A stretch of 64,000 bases of DNA, taken from contig NZ_CP094529.1 in assembly GCF_022811665.1 (NCBI RefSeq), positions 248,001 to 312,000 of the forward strand, given 5' to 3'. The notes below the pieces were generated by a model, which did not search any database, was not told the origin of the DNA, and was given only the letters and a program-made list of their open reading frames with translations. Positions 54,298-64,000 of this stretch are shown piece by piece; the first letter of the stretch is position 1; every line of letters starts with the position of its first letter. This stretch comes from Chryseobacterium oryzae (GTDB taxonomy: Bacteria > Bacteroidota > Bacteroidia > Flavobacteriales > Weeksellaceae). The position numbers and the translations under genes were made by a program.

Positions 54298-54849
54298 ATG
54301 GAATATATAGCAAGACCCAAAAAAGCATATAAAGAAACGATTGTTCCTGCAATGATGGAAGAATTCGGATATAAATCGGTAATGCAAGTACCTAAATTAG
54401 AGAAAATTATTTTATCTCAAGGTTTAGGAGATGCTACTGCAGATAAAAAAATTATCGATTATGCTGTAGAAGAACTTTCAAATATCACTGGTCAAAAGGC
54501 TGTTGGTACAATCTCTAAAAAAGACGAAGCTGCTTTCAAATTAAGAAAAGGTATGCCTGTTGGAGCTAAGGTTACACTTAGAGCTAACAAAATGTACGAA
54601 TTCTTAGATAGATTAACTTCTTCTGCTTTGCCACGTATTAGAGATTTCTCTGGTATTAAAGCTGAAGGTTTCGACGGTAGAGGTAACTATAACTTAGGTA
54701 TTACTGAGCAAATTATCTTCCCTGAAATCGTAATCGATAAAGTGAAAAAAATCCAAGGGATGGATATCACTTTCGTTACTACAGCAAAAACAGATAAAGA
54801 AGCTAAAGCATTATTAACTCACTTCGGTTTACCGTTCAAAAAGAACTAA
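54298..54849 (+). CDS. rplE: 50S ribosomal protein L5
   Basis: 183 residues; binds 5S rRNA and contacts P-site t[23 protein letters not shown] and [20 protein letters not shown] are diagnostic. Confidence 0.98.
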   Translation: MEYIARPKKAYKETIVPAMMEEFGYKSVMQVPKLEKIILSQGLGDATADKKIIDYAVEELSNITGQKAVGTISKKDEAAFKLRKGMPVGAKVTLRANKMYEFLDRLTSSALPRIRDFSGIKAEGFDGRGNYNLGITEQIIFPEIVIDKVKKIQGMDITFVTTAKTDKEAKALLTHFGLPFKKN

Positions 54850-54852
54850 GAA

Positions 54853-55122
54853 ATGGCTAAAGAATCAATGAAAGCGCGTGAGCGCAAAAGAGAAGCTACT
54901 GTAGCTAAATATGCTGAGAAAAGAAAAGCTTTGAAAGAAGCCGGAGATTACGAAGCATTGCAAAAACTTCCTAAAAATGCATCTCCTGTAAGATTACACA
55001 ACAGATGTAAATTGACAGGTAGACCAAGAGGATACATGAGAACGTTTGGTATTTCCAGAGTAACTTTCAGAGAAATGGCAAACAACGGTCTTATCCCAGG
55101 AGTTAAAAAAGCTAGTTGGTAA
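54853..55122 (+). CDS. rpsN: 30S ribosomal protein S14 (long, zinc-free form)
   Basis: 89 residues, the long form without the four-Cys zinc ribbon: only one Cys remains in [20 protein letters not shown]. Ends [11 protein letters not shown]. It is followed by a hairpin and a 352-base gap instead of the usual tight junction with rpsH. Confidence 0.97.
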   Translation: MAKESMKARERKREATVAKYAEKRKALKEAGDYEALQKLPKNASPVRLHNRCKLTGRPRGYMRTFGISRVTFREMANNGLIPGVKKASW

Positions 55123-55136
55123 GCAATAAAAATTTT

Positions 55137-55176
55137 ACAGCTGACTTCTATATTTTTATAAGTCAGCTGTATTTTA
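55137..55176 (+). terminator. Terminator-like hairpin after rpsN
   Basis: 11-bp arms with a 12-base loop, followed by ATTTTAATAA. The T run is short, so termination may be partial. Confidence 0.6.
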
Positions 55177-55244
55177 ATAAATAGAATACAAAATTAAGTC
55201 GGTTTAGAGACAAAGAAAAAAATAAATTATTATTATTTTTTTTG

Positions 55245-55252
55245 TACTTTTG
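55245..55252 (+). promoter_or_regulatory. Internal promoter upstream of rpsH
   Basis: Exact TACTTTTG followed by CA, 222 bases before the rpsH ATG. No clear TTG -33 element. Confidence 0.6.
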
Positions 55253-55474
55253 CACCCGCTCAGGAAAATTTTTGTTTTTCTGACAGACTAATCTTCGTTT
55301 TGGCTATGTTTATTAGAATAAAATGAAATTATAAAAAAATCAAAGTGGCAATTAAGTTGTTGAGATACTGCAGGTAAAGAGATTAGGTGAAGAACTATTC
55401 GGAGCTATATAATCTTTAATCTTCAAGTCTTTTCAATACTGGTTGTCATTAAACCAATAATTTAAAACAAAGAA

Positions 55475-55873
55475 ATGGTAACAGATCCAATTTCAGATTT
55501 CCTAACTAGAGTAAGGAACGCACAAAGCGCAGGCCACAAAGTGGTGGAAATTCCTGCATCGAAAATCAAAAAGGAGATTACTAAGATCTTATTTGATCAG
55601 GGGTATATCTTAAACTACAAGTTTGAGGATAACTCTGTACAAGGAACGATCAAAATCGCTTTAAAGTACGACAAGCAAACCAACAAACCGGCTATTAAGT
55701 CTATCCAAAGAGCTTCAAGACCAGGTTTGAGACAGTACAAAGGTTCAGGTGAACTTCCAAGAGTACTAAATGGTTTGGGTATTTCTATCATCTCTACTTC
55801 TAAAGGAGTAATGACTGACAAGAAAGCTAGAGAAGAGAAAGTAGGCGGTGAAGTAATCTGCTATGTTTATTAA
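55475..55873 (+). CDS. rpsH: 30S ribosomal protein S8
   Basis: 132 residues; binds 16S helix 21 and in E. coli represses the spc operon. TDPISDFLTRVRNAQSAGHK and GGEVICYVY at the end identify it. First gene after the internal promoter and long leader. Confidence 0.98.
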   Translation: MVTDPISDFLTRVRNAQSAGHKVVEIPASKIKKEITKILFDQGYILNYKFEDNSVQGTIKIALKYDKQTNKPAIKSIQRASRPGLRQYKGSGELPRVLNGLGISIISTSKGVMTDKKAREEKVGGEVICYVY

Positions 55874-55890
55874 TTTTTAATCAAAGGAAA

Positions 55891-56436
55891 ATGTCAAGAA
55901 TTGGTAAAGCAATTATAACAATTCCTGCTGGTGTTACCATCACTGAGAAAGAAAGTGTAGTAACAGTTAAAGGTCCTAAAGGAGAACTTTCTCAGGAACT
56001 TACAGAAGGAATTACTTTAGAGCAAAAAGATGGAGAACTTACAGTAAACAGACCATCTGATGCTAAACAACACAGAGCGCTTCACGGTTTATACAGAGCG
56101 TTGATCAACAACATGATCACTGGTGTTAATACTGGTTTCGAAAAGAAACTAGAACTAGTGGGAGTAGGATACAGAGCTTCTCATTCAGGTCAAAAACTTG
56201 AATTGGCTTTAGGTTTCTCTCACGGTATTGTACTAGAACTTCCAAGTGAAGTAAAAGTTGATACATTGACTGAAAAAGGTAAAAATCCAATTATTACTTT
56301 AACGTCTTACGATAAGCAACTTCTTGGAATGGTGGCTGCTAAAATCCGTTCATTCAGAAAACCTGAACCGTACAAAGGTAAAGGGGTAAGATTCGTTGGT
56401 GAAAATGTTAGACGTAAAGCTGGTAAATCTGCTTAA
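55891..56436 (+). CDS. rplF: 50S ribosomal protein L6
   Basis: 181 residues. [20 protein letters not shown], the [17 protein letters not shown] motif and [20 protein letters not shown] are all in place. Confidence 0.98.
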   Translation: MSRIGKAIITIPAGVTITEKESVVTVKGPKGELSQELTEGITLEQKDGELTVNRPSDAKQHRALHGLYRALINNMITGVNTGFEKKLELVGVGYRASHSGQKLELALGFSHGIVLELPSEVKVDTLTEKGKNPIITLTSYDKQLLGMVAAKIRSFRKPEPYKGKGVRFVGENVRRKAGKSA

Positions 56437-56450
56437 TAAAATTTAAGAAA

Positions 56451-56804
56451 ATGGCACTAAGTAAATTAGAAAAAAGAATAAGAATAAAAAGAAGAGTAAG
56501 AGGGAAAATCTCAGGATCTTCTGAATTGCCAAGATTATCTGTATACAAAAGTAATAAAGAAATTTACGCTCAGTTAATCAACGATAAAGACGGTAAAACT
56601 TTAGTTTCTGCTTCTTCCAGAGAGAAAGGAGTAGACGCTAACGGAACAAAAACTGAAGTTTCTGCTGCGGTAGGTAAAGCAATTGCTGCTAAAGCAATCG
56701 CTGCAGGAATCGAAAATATTGTATTTGATAGAAACGGTTTCGTATATCACGGAAGAGTTAAGGCTCTTGCTGATGGTGCGAGAGAAGGAGGGCTTAAATT
56801 CTAA
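56451..56804 (+). CDS. rplR: 50S ribosomal protein L18
   Basis: 117 residues; 5S rRNA binding. [34 protein letters not shown] and [20 protein letters not shown]. Confidence 0.97.
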   Translation: MALSKLEKRIRIKRRVRGKISGSSELPRLSVYKSNKEIYAQLINDKDGKTLVSASSREKGVDANGTKTEVSAAVGKAIAAKAIAAGIENIVFDRNGFVYHGRVKALADGAREGGLKF

Positions 56805-56822
56805 TCATTAAATTTCGGAAAT

Positions 56823-57344
56823 ATGTTAGGACTAGATAATATAGAAAGAGTAAAACCGGGAGGATTAGAACTTAAAGATCGTCTCGTAGCTGTTAACAGA
56901 GTAACAAAAGTAACAAAAGGAGGTAGAGCTTTCGGATTTTCTGCTATTGTTGTAGTAGGAGACGAAGCTGGTACTATCGGTTTTGGTTTAGGAAAATCTA
57001 AGGAAGTTGCTTCTGCTATTGCTAAAGCGGTAGAAGATGCTAAGAAAAACTTAGTGAAAGTTCCTGTAATGAACCACAGTATCCCTCACCAAACTACTGC
57101 TAGATATGGTGGTGCAGATATCTTTTTGAGACCAGCTTCTCACGGTACAGGGCTTATCGCCGGTGGTGCTGTAAGAGCGGTACTAGAATCTGCTGGTATT
57201 CACGATATTCTTTCAAAATCTAAAGGATCTTCAAACCCTCACAACGTAGTGAAAGCTACTTTCAAAGCGTTATTGGATATCAGAAGACCTGAAGAAATTG
57301 CTAGAATGAGAGGAGTTTCTTTAACTAAAGTGTTTAACGGTTAA
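56823..57344 (+). CDS. rpsE: 30S ribosomal protein S5
   Basis: 173 residues; decoding fidelity. [40 protein letters not shown] and [19 protein letters not shown] are family motifs. Confidence 0.98.
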   Translation: MLGLDNIERVKPGGLELKDRLVAVNRVTKVTKGGRAFGFSAIVVVGDEAGTIGFGLGKSKEVASAIAKAVEDAKKNLVKVPVMNHSIPHQTTARYGGADIFLRPASHGTGLIAGGAVRAVLESAGIHDILSKSKGSSNPHNVVKATFKALLDIRRPEEIARMRGVSLTKVFNG

Positions 57345-57355
57345 TATTTAAAACA

Positions 57356-57532
57356 ATGGCAACAATTAAAGTAAAGCAAGTAAGAAGCGCTATTGGTAGA
57401 ACAAAAACCCAAAAGAGAACGCTTGAAGCATTAGGATTTAAGAAACTTCACCAAGTTGTAGAACATGAAGCGACTCCTTCTATTTTAGGAATGATAGCTG
57501 CAGTAAGTCACTTACTTGAAGTTCAGAAATAA
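57356..57532 (+). CDS. rpmD: 50S ribosomal protein L30
   Basis: 58 residues, ATG at 57356 and TAA at 57530-57532. Translation reads MATIKVKQVRSAIGRTKTQK then RTLEALGFKKLHQVVEHEAT and ends SHLLEVQK, matching L30. It fills the expected position between rpsE and rplO. Confidence 0.97.
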   Translation: MATIKVKQVRSAIGRTKTQKRTLEALGFKKLHQVVEHEATPSILGMIAAVSHLLEVQK

Positions 57533-57546
57533 TTAAAAAATTAAAT

Positions 57547-57581
57547 GATTAAGGAATTGAGATTTACTTAATTTCTTAATC
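57547..57581 (+). other. Hairpin in the rpmD-rplO spacer
   Basis: GATTAAGGAATT (57547-57558) pairs with AATTTCTTAATC (57570-57581), one mismatch or wobble, in a 75-base spacer that ends in AATCTTTA direct repeats. No T run; possibly an mRNA processing or attenuation structure, or a decayed heptamer element. Confidence 0.45.
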
Positions 57582-57607
57582 TTTAAATCTTTAAATCAAA
57601 TACTACA

Positions 57608-58057
57608 ATGAATTTAAATAATATAAAACCAGCTGCAGGTTCTACATTCAATTCTAAGAGAATTGGTAGAGGACAAGGTAGTGGTAAAGGTGGTACTTCT
57701 ACAAAAGGTCACAAAGGTCAGAAAGCTAGAGCTGGTTATTCTCAGAAAATCGGTTTCGAAGGTGGACAGATGCCTTTGCAAAGAAGATTACCTAAATTCG
57801 GTTTCAAAAACGTAAACAGAAAAGAATTCAGAGCAATCAATCTAGACAGTATTCAAACTTTAATTGAAAATAAATCTATCACTGGAGATATTACAAAAGA
57901 AGTTTTGGTACAAAACGGATTAGCTTCTAAAAATGAATTAGTGAAAATTATGGGTAGAGGAGAATTGAAATCTGCGGTTTCAATTTCTGCTGACAAATTC
58001 ACTAAATCTGCTGAAGAATTAATTTCTAAAGCAGGTGGGAAAGCAATTACCTTATAA
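57608..58057 (+). CDS. rplO: 50S ribosomal protein L15
   Basis: 149 residues. The Gly-rich start GRGQGSGKGGTSTKGHKGQK and FEGGQMPLQRRLPKFGFKN are diagnostic. Confidence 0.98.
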   Translation: MNLNNIKPAAGSTFNSKRIGRGQGSGKGGTSTKGHKGQKARAGYSQKIGFEGGQMPLQRRLPKFGFKNVNRKEFRAINLDSIQTLIENKSITGDITKEVLVQNGLASKNELVKIMGRGELKSAVSISADKFTKSAEELISKAGGKAITL

Positions 58058-58066
58058 TAATTACTA

Positions 58067-59446
58067 ATGAAAGAATTTATACAAACCCTTAAGAATATTT
58101 GGAGCCTTAAAGAACTTAGAGATAAAATTCTCTTTACTTTGGGTATTATCCTTGTGTATAGATTCGCATCTTATATCTCTCTACCTGCAATTAACCTTGC
58201 AGAAGTGGGAGATCTCTTAGAGCATTATAAAAGTCAGGGCGGTAACAAGCAAGGAGCAGGTCTCCTTGGCTTGCTTTCGTCGTTTACGGGAGGGGCTTTC
58301 AGCCACGCTTCTGTAATGGCGTTAGGGATTATGCCTTATATTTCTGCTTCTATTATTGTTCAGTTGATGGGGATGGCTATTCCTTATCTTCAGAAACTTC
58401 AGAAAGACGGAGAATCAGGAAGAAATACCCTTAATCAGATTACCAGATGGTTAACAATTGGCGTTTGTCTTGTACAAGCTCCTTCTTATTTGGGATCTAT
58501 TACAGGATTATTTTTACCTTATGCTCAGTTCCAGTCTGCTTATCTTATAGATCCTAATTCGATTATGTTTTGGTTACCAAGTATTGTAATCTTGGTTGCA
58601 GGATCTGTATTTGCAATGTGGCTTGGTGAAAAAATTACAGACAAAGGTATCGGTAACGGTATCTCCATCCTAATTATGGTGGGTATTTTGTCTAGATTAC
58701 CAGAAGCATTTGTACAGGAAGTAGCAGTACAGAACGGAAAAGGAGGATTAGGTTCTATCATGATTCTTGTTGAAGTAATATTCTGGATGTTGGTGGTTCT
58801 TTTAGCAGTAGTGTTATCTGTTGCGGTAAGAAAAATTCCTATTCAGTACGTAAGCAGAGCTCAAGCGAGAGGAGGTGTAAACAGAAATCTTATGCAGGGT
58901 GCAAGACAGTGGATTCCGTTAAAAGTAAATGCAGCCGGTGTAATGCCGATTATCTTTGCACAAGCATTAATGTTTGTTCCAGGATTGCTTACTAAATTTG
59001 ACGAATCTAACACTTTCCTTGCAGGTTTTAAAAATGTATTCAGCTGGCAATACAATGTATTGTTTGCTTTATTAATTATTATCTTCTCGTTTTTCTATAC
59101 TGCAATTACAATTCCGGTAAACCAAATGGCCGACGATCTTAAGAGAAATGGTGGTTTGGTACCTAAAGTAAGACCAGGTAAAGAAACGGCAGATTACCTT
59201 GATGATATTTTATCAAAAATTACCTTGCCAGGTGCGATTTTTTTATCTATCTTTGCAGTCCTTCCGGCAATAGTGCATGGAAGTCTTGTTCAGACAGATG
59301 CGTTTGCCCTGTTCTTCGGAGGTACATCGTTGTTAATTATGGTTGGAGTAGTACTCGATACTGTTCAACAGATTAATACTTATCTGCTGAATCATCATTA
59401 TGATGGCTTAATGCAGTCTAAATTATCAAGATCGACTGGATATTAA
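58067..59446 (+). CDS. secY: Preprotein translocase subunit SecY
   Basis: 459 residues with ten predicted membrane helices; the protein-conducting channel of the Sec system. GIMPYISASIIVQLMGMAIP (helix 2), the GIGNGISILIMVGI plug-side helix, and the cytoplasmic loop PIQYVSRAQARGG are intact. It follows rplO by 9 bases, the normal place in the spc operon. Confidence 0.97.
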   Translation: MKEFIQTLKNIWSLKELRDKILFTLGIILVYRFASYISLPAINLAEVGDLLEHYKSQGGNKQGAGLLGLLSSFTGGAFSHASVMALGIMPYISASIIVQLMGMAIPYLQKLQKDGESGRNTLNQITRWLTIGVCLVQAPSYLGSITGLFLPYAQFQSAYLIDPNSIMFWLPSIVILVAGSVFAMWLGEKITDKGIGNGISILIMVGILSRLPEAFVQEVAVQNGKGGLGSIMILVEVIFWMLVVLLAVVLSVAVRKIPIQYVSRAQARGGVNRNLMQGARQWIPLKVNAAGVMPIIFAQALMFVPGLLTKFDESNTFLAGFKNVFSWQYNVLFALLIIIFSFFYTAITIPVNQMADDLKRNGGLVPKVRPGKETADYLDDILSKITLPGAIFLSIFAVLPAIVHGSLVQTDAFALFFGGTSLLIMVGVVLDTVQQINTYLLNHHYDGLMQSKLSRSTGY

Positions 59447-59449
59447 TTT

Positions 59450-59665
59450 ATGGCAAAACAAAAACATATTGAGCAGGATGGCGTAATTACGGAAGCTCTT
59501 TCCAACGCCCAGTTTCGTGTAGAGTTAGAGAATGGGCATGTGCTTATTGCTCATATTTCTGGTAAGATGCGTATGCATTACATTAAACTGTTACCTGGAG
59601 ATAAGGTAAAATTAGAAATGTCTCCTTACGATCTATCAAAAGGGAGAATTACATTTAGATACTAA
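59450..59665 (+). CDS. infA: Translation initiation factor IF-1
   Basis: 71 residues, OB fold: [40 protein letters not shown] and [10 protein letters not shown]. Occludes the A site during initiation. Confidence 0.98.
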   Translation: MAKQKHIEQDGVITEALSNAQFRVELENGHVLIAHISGKMRMHYIKLLPGDKVKLEMSPYDLSKGRITFRY

Positions 59666-59674
59666 AAAACAAGT

Positions 59675-59704
59675 GCCAAATGGATTCTTATGTTTCCATT
59701 TGGC
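59675..59704 (+). other. Hairpin between infA and rpmJ
   Basis: Perfect 10-bp arms GCCAAATGGA / TCCATTTGGC with a 10-base loop in a 111-base spacer. No T run follows, so it may be an attenuator, processing site or ribosomal-protein binding site rather than a terminator. Confidence 0.5.
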
Positions 59705-59776
59705 TATTGTTGAAAATAAATACTAAAAATAAGATGTAACAATCTTATATGTTAGTAAAAAAATAAATACTATCAA

Positions 59777-59893
59777 ATGAAAGTTAGAGCATCAATTAAA
59801 AAAAGAAGTGCTGATTGCAAAATCGTTCGCAGAAAAGGCGTTCTATTTGTAATCAACAAGAAAAACCCAAAATTTAAACAAAGACAAGGCTAA
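59777..59893 (+). CDS. rpmJ: 50S ribosomal protein L36
   Basis: 38 residues: [20 protein letters not shown] then [18 protein letters not shown]. This is L36; of the zinc-binding Cys/His set only one Cys (residue 14) remains, so it is the zinc-independent form. It lies between infA and rpsM as usual. Confidence 0.96.
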   Translation: MKVRASIKKRSADCKIVRRKGVLFVINKKNPKFKQRQG

Positions 59894-59902
59894 AATTAAA
59901 TT

Positions 59903-60280
59903 ATGGCGAGAATTTCAGGTATTGATTTACCAAAAAACAAAAGAGGCGTTATCGGTTTAACTTACATCTACGGAATCGGAAGAAGTACATCTTCTGAAAT
60001 CCTTAAAGCTGCCGGTATCAGCGAAGACAAGAAAGTCAACGAATGGAATGACGATGAATTGGCTGCAATCAGAACATACATCTCTGAAAACATTAAAGTA
60101 GAAGGAGAATTAAGATCTGAAGTGCAATTGAACATCAAGAGATTGATGGACATAGGATGCCAACGAGGAATACGTCACAGACTAGGATTACCTTTAAGAG
60201 GCCAGAGAACGAAAAACAACTCTAGAACCCGTAAAGGAAAGAGAAAAACAGTTGCTAACAAGAAAAAGGCAAGTAAATAA
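59903..60280 (+). CDS. rpsM: 30S ribosomal protein S13
   Basis: 125 residues; head protein contacting t[23 protein letters not shown] and [20 protein letters not shown] are typical. Confidence 0.98.
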   Translation: MARISGIDLPKNKRGVIGLTYIYGIGRSTSSEILKAAGISEDKKVNEWNDDELAAIRTYISENIKVEGELRSEVQLNIKRLMDIGCQRGIRHRLGLPLRGQRTKNNSRTRKGKRKTVANKKKASK

Positions 60281-60292
60281 TCGTTAGGAATT

Positions 60293-60682
60293 ATGGCAAA
60301 ACAGACAAAAGTAGTTAAAAAAAGAAAAGTAAAAGTTGAGGCTATTGGTGAAGCGCATATCCAAGCTTCTTTCAATAACATCATCATTTCTTTAACAAAT
60401 AAAAACGGAGAGGTTATCTCTTGGGCTTCTGCCGGTAAAATGGGTTTCAGAGGTTCTAAAAAGAATACTCCATTCGCTGCTCAAATGGCAGCAGAAAATT
60501 GCTCTGCTGTAGCTCACGAAGCTGGTCTTAGAAGAGTAAAGGTGTACGTGAAAGGTCCAGGTGCAGGTAGAGAATCTGCTATCAGAACTATTCACAATTC
60601 AGGTATTGAAGTTAGCGAAATCATTGATGTGACTCCTATGCCACACAATGGATGTAGACCACCGAAAAGAAGAAGAGTTTAA
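60293..60682 (+). CDS. rpsK: 30S ribosomal protein S11
   Basis: 129 residues; platform protein. [20 protein letters not shown] and the end [18 protein letters not shown] are diagnostic. Confidence 0.98.
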   Translation: MAKQTKVVKKRKVKVEAIGEAHIQASFNNIIISLTNKNGEVISWASAGKMGFRGSKKNTPFAAQMAAENCSAVAHEAGLRRVKVYVKGPGAGRESAIRTIHNSGIEVSEIIDVTPMPHNGCRPPKRRRV

Positions 60683-60701
60683 TTTTTAGAATTTACCCAT
60701 T

Positions 60702-61310
60702 ATGGCAAGATATATTGGACCTAAAACTAAGATTGCTAGAAAGTTTGGTGCTGCAATCTACGGAGATGATAAAAACTTCGAAAAAAGAAAAAACCAACCG
60801 CCAGGACAACACGGTCCTAACAAAAGAAGAGGTGCTAAAAAATCGGAATATGCAGTTCAGTTAGCTGAAAAGCAAAAAGCTAAATATACTTACGGTATTT
60901 TAGAAAGACAATTTTCTAACCTTTTCGAAAAAGCACACAGAAGTAAAGGTGTAACCGGTGAAGTTCTTTTGCAACTTTGCGAATCTAGACTAGATAACGT
61001 AGTTTACAGATTAGGTTTTGCTAAAACAAGAGCAGGAGCAAGACAATTGGTTTCTCACAGACACATTACTGTAAACGGTGAAATTCTAAACATTCCATCT
61101 TATTTAGTAAAAGCGGGAGATGTAATCACAGTAAGAGAAAAATCTAAATCTTTAGAAGTTGTTGCTGATGCTTTGGCTTCAAAAGCAAACTACGAGTGGT
61201 TACAATTCAACGACGAGAAGAAAGAAGGTACTTTCATTTCTGCTCCAGAAAGAATCCAAATCCCGGAAGACATCAAGGAACAGTTGATCGTCGAACTTTA
61301 CTCTAAATAA
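60702..61310 (+). CDS. rpsD: 30S ribosomal protein S4
   Basis: 202 residues; 30S assembly initiator. [40 protein letters not shown] and the S4 domain [20 protein letters not shown] are present. No N-terminal zinc-binding Cys set. Confidence 0.98.
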   Translation: MARYIGPKTKIARKFGAAIYGDDKNFEKRKNQPPGQHGPNKRRGAKKSEYAVQLAEKQKAKYTYGILERQFSNLFEKAHRSKGVTGEVLLQLCESRLDNVVYRLGFAKTRAGARQLVSHRHITVNGEILNIPSYLVKAGDVITVREKSKSLEVVADALASKANYEWLQFNDEKKEGTFISAPERIQIPEDIKEQLIVELYSK

Positions 61311-61343
61311 TTTTTTAATCAAATTTTTGCTCAACCCAATAAT

Positions 61344-62339
61344 ATGGCAATTTTACAATTCATAAAACCCGATAAAGTAATCCTACTTAACTCTGATGAA
61401 TTTAAAGGTCAATTCGAATTCAGACCTCTAGAACCAGGTTTCGGGCTTACAATCGGTAATGCTTTGAGAAGAGTGTTGCTTTCTTCTCTGGAAGGATACG
61501 CTATTTCATCTATCAAAATAGAAGGTGTAGAGCACGAATTTTCAACTATCCCGGGAGTAATTGAAGACGTTACTGAAATTATTCTTAACCTTAAGCAGGT
61601 AAGACTTAAAGCTACAGCAGAAAACCAAGCTTCTGAGCAGGTTGTTGCTAAAGTTTCAGGTAAAACTGCTATTACTGCTGGAGATTTAGGACAGTCAATC
61701 AACGGATTTGAAATTTTGAATCCAGAATTATTGATCTGTAATCTAAACTCTGATGTTACTTTTGAAATTACGTTTAATATAGAAAAGGGAAGAGGATACG
61801 TTCCTTCTGAACAAAATAAGTCTAACAATGCTCCTGTAGGAACTATTGCTATCGACTCTATCTTTACGCCGATTAAAAAAGTACAGTATAGTATTGAAAA
61901 TTACCGTGTAGAGCAAAAAACAGACTACGAAAAACTTGTATTAGATATAGAAACTGATGGGTCTATTAGCCCACAGAATGCTTTAACTGAAGCTTCTAAG
62001 ATATTAATTTATCACTTCATGTTGTTCTCTGATGAAAGAATTACTCTAGAAACTGAAGCTGTAAAAGCATCTATCCAGTACGATGAAGAAACTCTTCATA
62101 CAAGACAATTACTTAAGTCTAAATTAGCAGATATGGATCTTTCTGTAAGAGCCCTTAACTGTCTTAAAGCAGCTGAAGTAGAAACTCTTGGAGAATTGGT
62201 TTCTTACAGTAAGTCTGATTTGATGAAATTCAGAAATTTTGGTAAAAAATCTTTGACAGAACTAGAAGAATTGGTGCATTCAAAAGGTCTTAACTTCGGT
62301 TTCGACGTTGCAAAATATAAATTAGACGCTGATAAATAA
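61344..62339 (+). CDS. rpoA: RNA polymerase subunit alpha
   Basis: 331 residues. N-terminal assembly domain ([31 protein letters not shown]) and C-terminal DNA- and activator-binding domain ([13 protein letters not shown]: [20 protein letters not shown], then [13 protein letters not shown]). Standard position in the alpha block between rpsD and rplQ. Confidence 0.98.
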   Translation: MAILQFIKPDKVILLNSDEFKGQFEFRPLEPGFGLTIGNALRRVLLSSLEGYAISSIKIEGVEHEFSTIPGVIEDVTEIILNLKQVRLKATAENQASEQVVAKVSGKTAITAGDLGQSINGFEILNPELLICNLNSDVTFEITFNIEKGRGYVPSEQNKSNNAPVGTIAIDSIFTPIKKVQYSIENYRVEQKTDYEKLVLDIETDGSISPQNALTEASKILIYHFMLFSDERITLETEAVKASIQYDEETLHTRQLLKSKLADMDLSVRALNCLKAAEVETLGELVSYSKSDLMKFRNFGKKSLTELEELVHSKGLNFGFDVAKYKLDADK

Positions 62340-62345
62340 TTAATA

Positions 62346-62870
62346 ATGAGACACGGTAAAAAATTCAATCACTTAGGAAGAACGGCTTCTCACAGAAGTG
62401 CTTTGCTTTCTAATATGGCTTGTTCTCTAATTGAGCATAAAAGAATCAACACTACTGTTGCTAAAGCGAAAGCTTTGAGAGTATACGTTGAACCTCTATT
62501 AACTAAAGCAAAAGAAGATACTACACACAATAGAAGAACAGTTTTCTCTTATCTTCAGAATAAAGAAGCAGTTACTGAATTGTTCAGAACTGTAGCTCCA
62601 AAAATCGCTGAAAGAAACGGTGGTTATACGAGAATCATCAAGACTGGTTTCAGACCTGGTGATGCTGCAGATACAGCTTTAATAGAGTTAGTAGATTTCA
62701 ACGAACTTTACAACCCTAATGCTGAAGAGAAAAAGACTACAAGAAGAAGCAGAAGATCTACAACAGCTAAAAAAGAAGCTGTAGTTGCTGAAGCTCCTGT
62801 AGTAGAAGAAAAAGCTGCTGAGCCAACTGCTGAAGCTGCTGATTCTACAGAGGAAAAAACTGAAGAATAA
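62346..62870 (+). CDS. rplQ: 50S ribosomal protein L17 with acidic tail
   Basis: 174 residues, about 50 more than E. coli L17. [20 protein letters not shown] and [20 protein letters not shown] are the conserved core. The extra C-terminus begins with a basic run ([14 protein letters not shown]) and ends in an Ala/Glu-rich acidic stretch, an extension common in Bacteroidota. Last gene of the cluster, followed by a strong terminator. Confidence 0.97.
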   Translation: MRHGKKFNHLGRTASHRSALLSNMACSLIEHKRINTTVAKAKALRVYVEPLLTKAKEDTTHNRRTVFSYLQNKEAVTELFRTVAPKIAERNGGYTRIIKTGFRPGDAADTALIELVDFNELYNPNAEEKKTTRRSRRSTTAKKEAVVAEAPVVEEKAAEPTAEAADSTEEKTEE

Positions 62871-62890
62871 TAATTATTCTCAGACATATA

Positions 62891-62925
62891 AAAAAACCGT
62901 TCAGAATTCTGAACGGTTTTTTTGT
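62891..62925. terminator. Bidirectional terminator at the end of the ribosomal cluster
   Basis: Perfect palindrome AAAACCGTTCAGAA / TTCTGAACGGTTTT with A and T runs on both sides; converging stops at 62870 and 62929. Confidence 0.9.
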
Positions 62926-62928
62926 GCT

Positions 62929-63354
62929 TTATAATCTTGTTTTCACCAACTGTATAACATTATCTCCTTGGCGTATAACCAAACTGTCTCCTTTTACAGT
63001 TGCTTTCATATCTTCCTTTTCATAAACCGTTTCATTAGGTTTTGCTTCTGCTTTTTTTAGAATGAAAGTTTTATTATTACTTCTTATCGAAACATTTCTG
63101 TCATCTGGATTGTAATCGAAAATTACTTTTACCGGACTGCCGTCTGTTGCTTGGTAAACATAATCGGTCTTAATAGATTTATTTCCTTTTATATCCGTAT
63201 TGTATCCTACAGTAGAATCTACCTCTCCGTTGTCTGCAAGTACAGTTTCTTGAGAATTATCTTTTTTGATTACCGCTTTGTTTCCTTCTTTTTTACATGA
63301 TACAAAAGTTATAGTAAACAAGGCAATCATTGAAATATTGATTACTTTTTTCAT
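62929..63354 (-). CDS. Lipoprotein with MliC-like domain
   Basis: 141 residues. Lipoprotein signal ending ITFVSC (Cys20), a short charged linker, then a beta-rich domain (VYQATDGSPVKVIFDYN, KTFILKKAEAKPNETVYEKE, ATVKGDSLVIRQGD) in the order of MliC, the inhibitor of C-type lysozyme. The usual Cys pair is missing, so the assignment is tentative. A TATTTTTG box (63408-63415, minus strand) may be its promoter. Confidence 0.7.
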   Translation of the reverse strand: MKKVINISMIALFTITFVSCKKEGNKAVIKKDNSQETVLADNGEVDSTVGYNTDIKGNKSIKTDYVYQATDGSPVKVIFDYNPDDRNVSIRSNNKTFILKKAEAKPNETVYEKEDMKATVKGDSLVIRQGDNVIQLVKTRL

Positions 63355-63496
63355 GAATATATAATTATTAATAGTGAATTTTAAAATTTTTCTAAATGTA
63401 TTAAAATCAAAAATAATTGATGTAATAATTTTAACTAACTAAACAATAGTTTAATTTTTATTGAATTTTTACATTCAGAAATTAACGAATATTTAA

Positions 63497-64000
<504 letters not shown>

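Larger units (their letters stand above)
55123..55474 (+). other. 352-base gap in the spc operon with terminator-like hairpin, promoter and long leader
   Basis: Contains a hairpin ACAGCTGACTT / AAGTCAGCTGT (55137-55170), an exact -7 box TACTTTTG (55245-55252) followed by CA, and then about 220 bases of leader before rpsH. The leader has tiny in-frame ORFs of 3-10 codons and a weak heptamer run (AATCTTT, AATCTTC, AAGTCTT at 55411-55431), but no convincing gene. Confidence 0.7.

Noticed and set aside
55345..55377. GTG-started 10-codon ORF in the rpsH leader as a leader peptide
   Set aside because: Too short, no SD and no overlap with rpsH; such ORFs arise easily by chance.

Overview
The window is chromosomal DNA from a member of the Bacteroidota, most likely a Chryseobacterium-like flavobacterium (family Weeksellaceae). 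The evidence is low GC, exact TAnnTTTG -7 promoter boxes in front of most transcription units (often with TTG about 18-20 bases upstream), almost no Shine-Dalgarno sequences, type IX secretion C-terminal sorting domains, a GLPGLI-family protein, many SC-type lipoproteins, and the gene order rpsL-rpsG-fusA-rpsJ and rplC...rplQ. I see no tRNA, rRNA, insertion sequence, prophage, integrase or CRISPR array.

Layout. 0-11 kb: housekeeping and envelope genes (an outer-membrane barrel protein, an ABC exporter, truA, lpxK, a TlpA-like thioredoxin, dinB, a cytoplasmic alpha-amylase, a kelch protein). 11-12 kb: a small accessory-looking patch with an orphan coiled-coil gene and a decayed reading frame. 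12-14 kb: groES-groEL, with an unusual heptamer-repeat spacer. 14-23.6 kb: two secreted metallopeptidases, HupE-like and DUF6702-like proteins, ACP phosphodiesterase, radA, a butanediol-type dehydrogenase and a YceI protein. 23.7-31.5 kb: pyrG-yidC, a DegP-type protease, trhO with an extra C-terminal domain, and 5-formyl-THF cyclo-ligase. 31.5-39.4 kb: an undescribed membrane protein/lipoprotein pair, a small lipoprotein, a SPOUT methyltransferase, rmuC, pncB, dps and a polytopic membrane protein.

39.5-62.9 kb holds the ribosomal protein supercluster. The str block (rpsL, rpsG, fusA, rpsJ) ends in a terminator. About 5.8 kb of unrelated genes follow: an iron-permease-like protein, a GLPGLI protein, and a large secreted helical protein with a lipoprotein partner. 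The S10/spc/alpha block (rplC to rplQ, including secY, infA, rpmJ and rpoA) then starts from its own canonical promoter. A 28-codon leader reading frame ends in a TAATG overlap with rplC. The window closes with a terminator, an MliC-like lipoprotein and the 5' part of eno.

Most interesting non-gene signals: (i) the rplC leader ORF; (ii) bipartite 7-bp-period repeats in the groES-groEL and rpsC-rplP spacers, with AGA-core heptamers followed by TCT-core heptamers on the transcribed strand; (iii) a perfect 12-bp-arm palindrome over the dinB -7 box and start codon; (iv) a GC-richer, imperfectly palindromic element behind pncB; (v) several promoters placed so close to start codons that leaderless mRNAs are predicted. 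The best protein-level observation is a TrhO enzyme fused to a C-terminal domain that looks like that of the U32 (TrhP) family.
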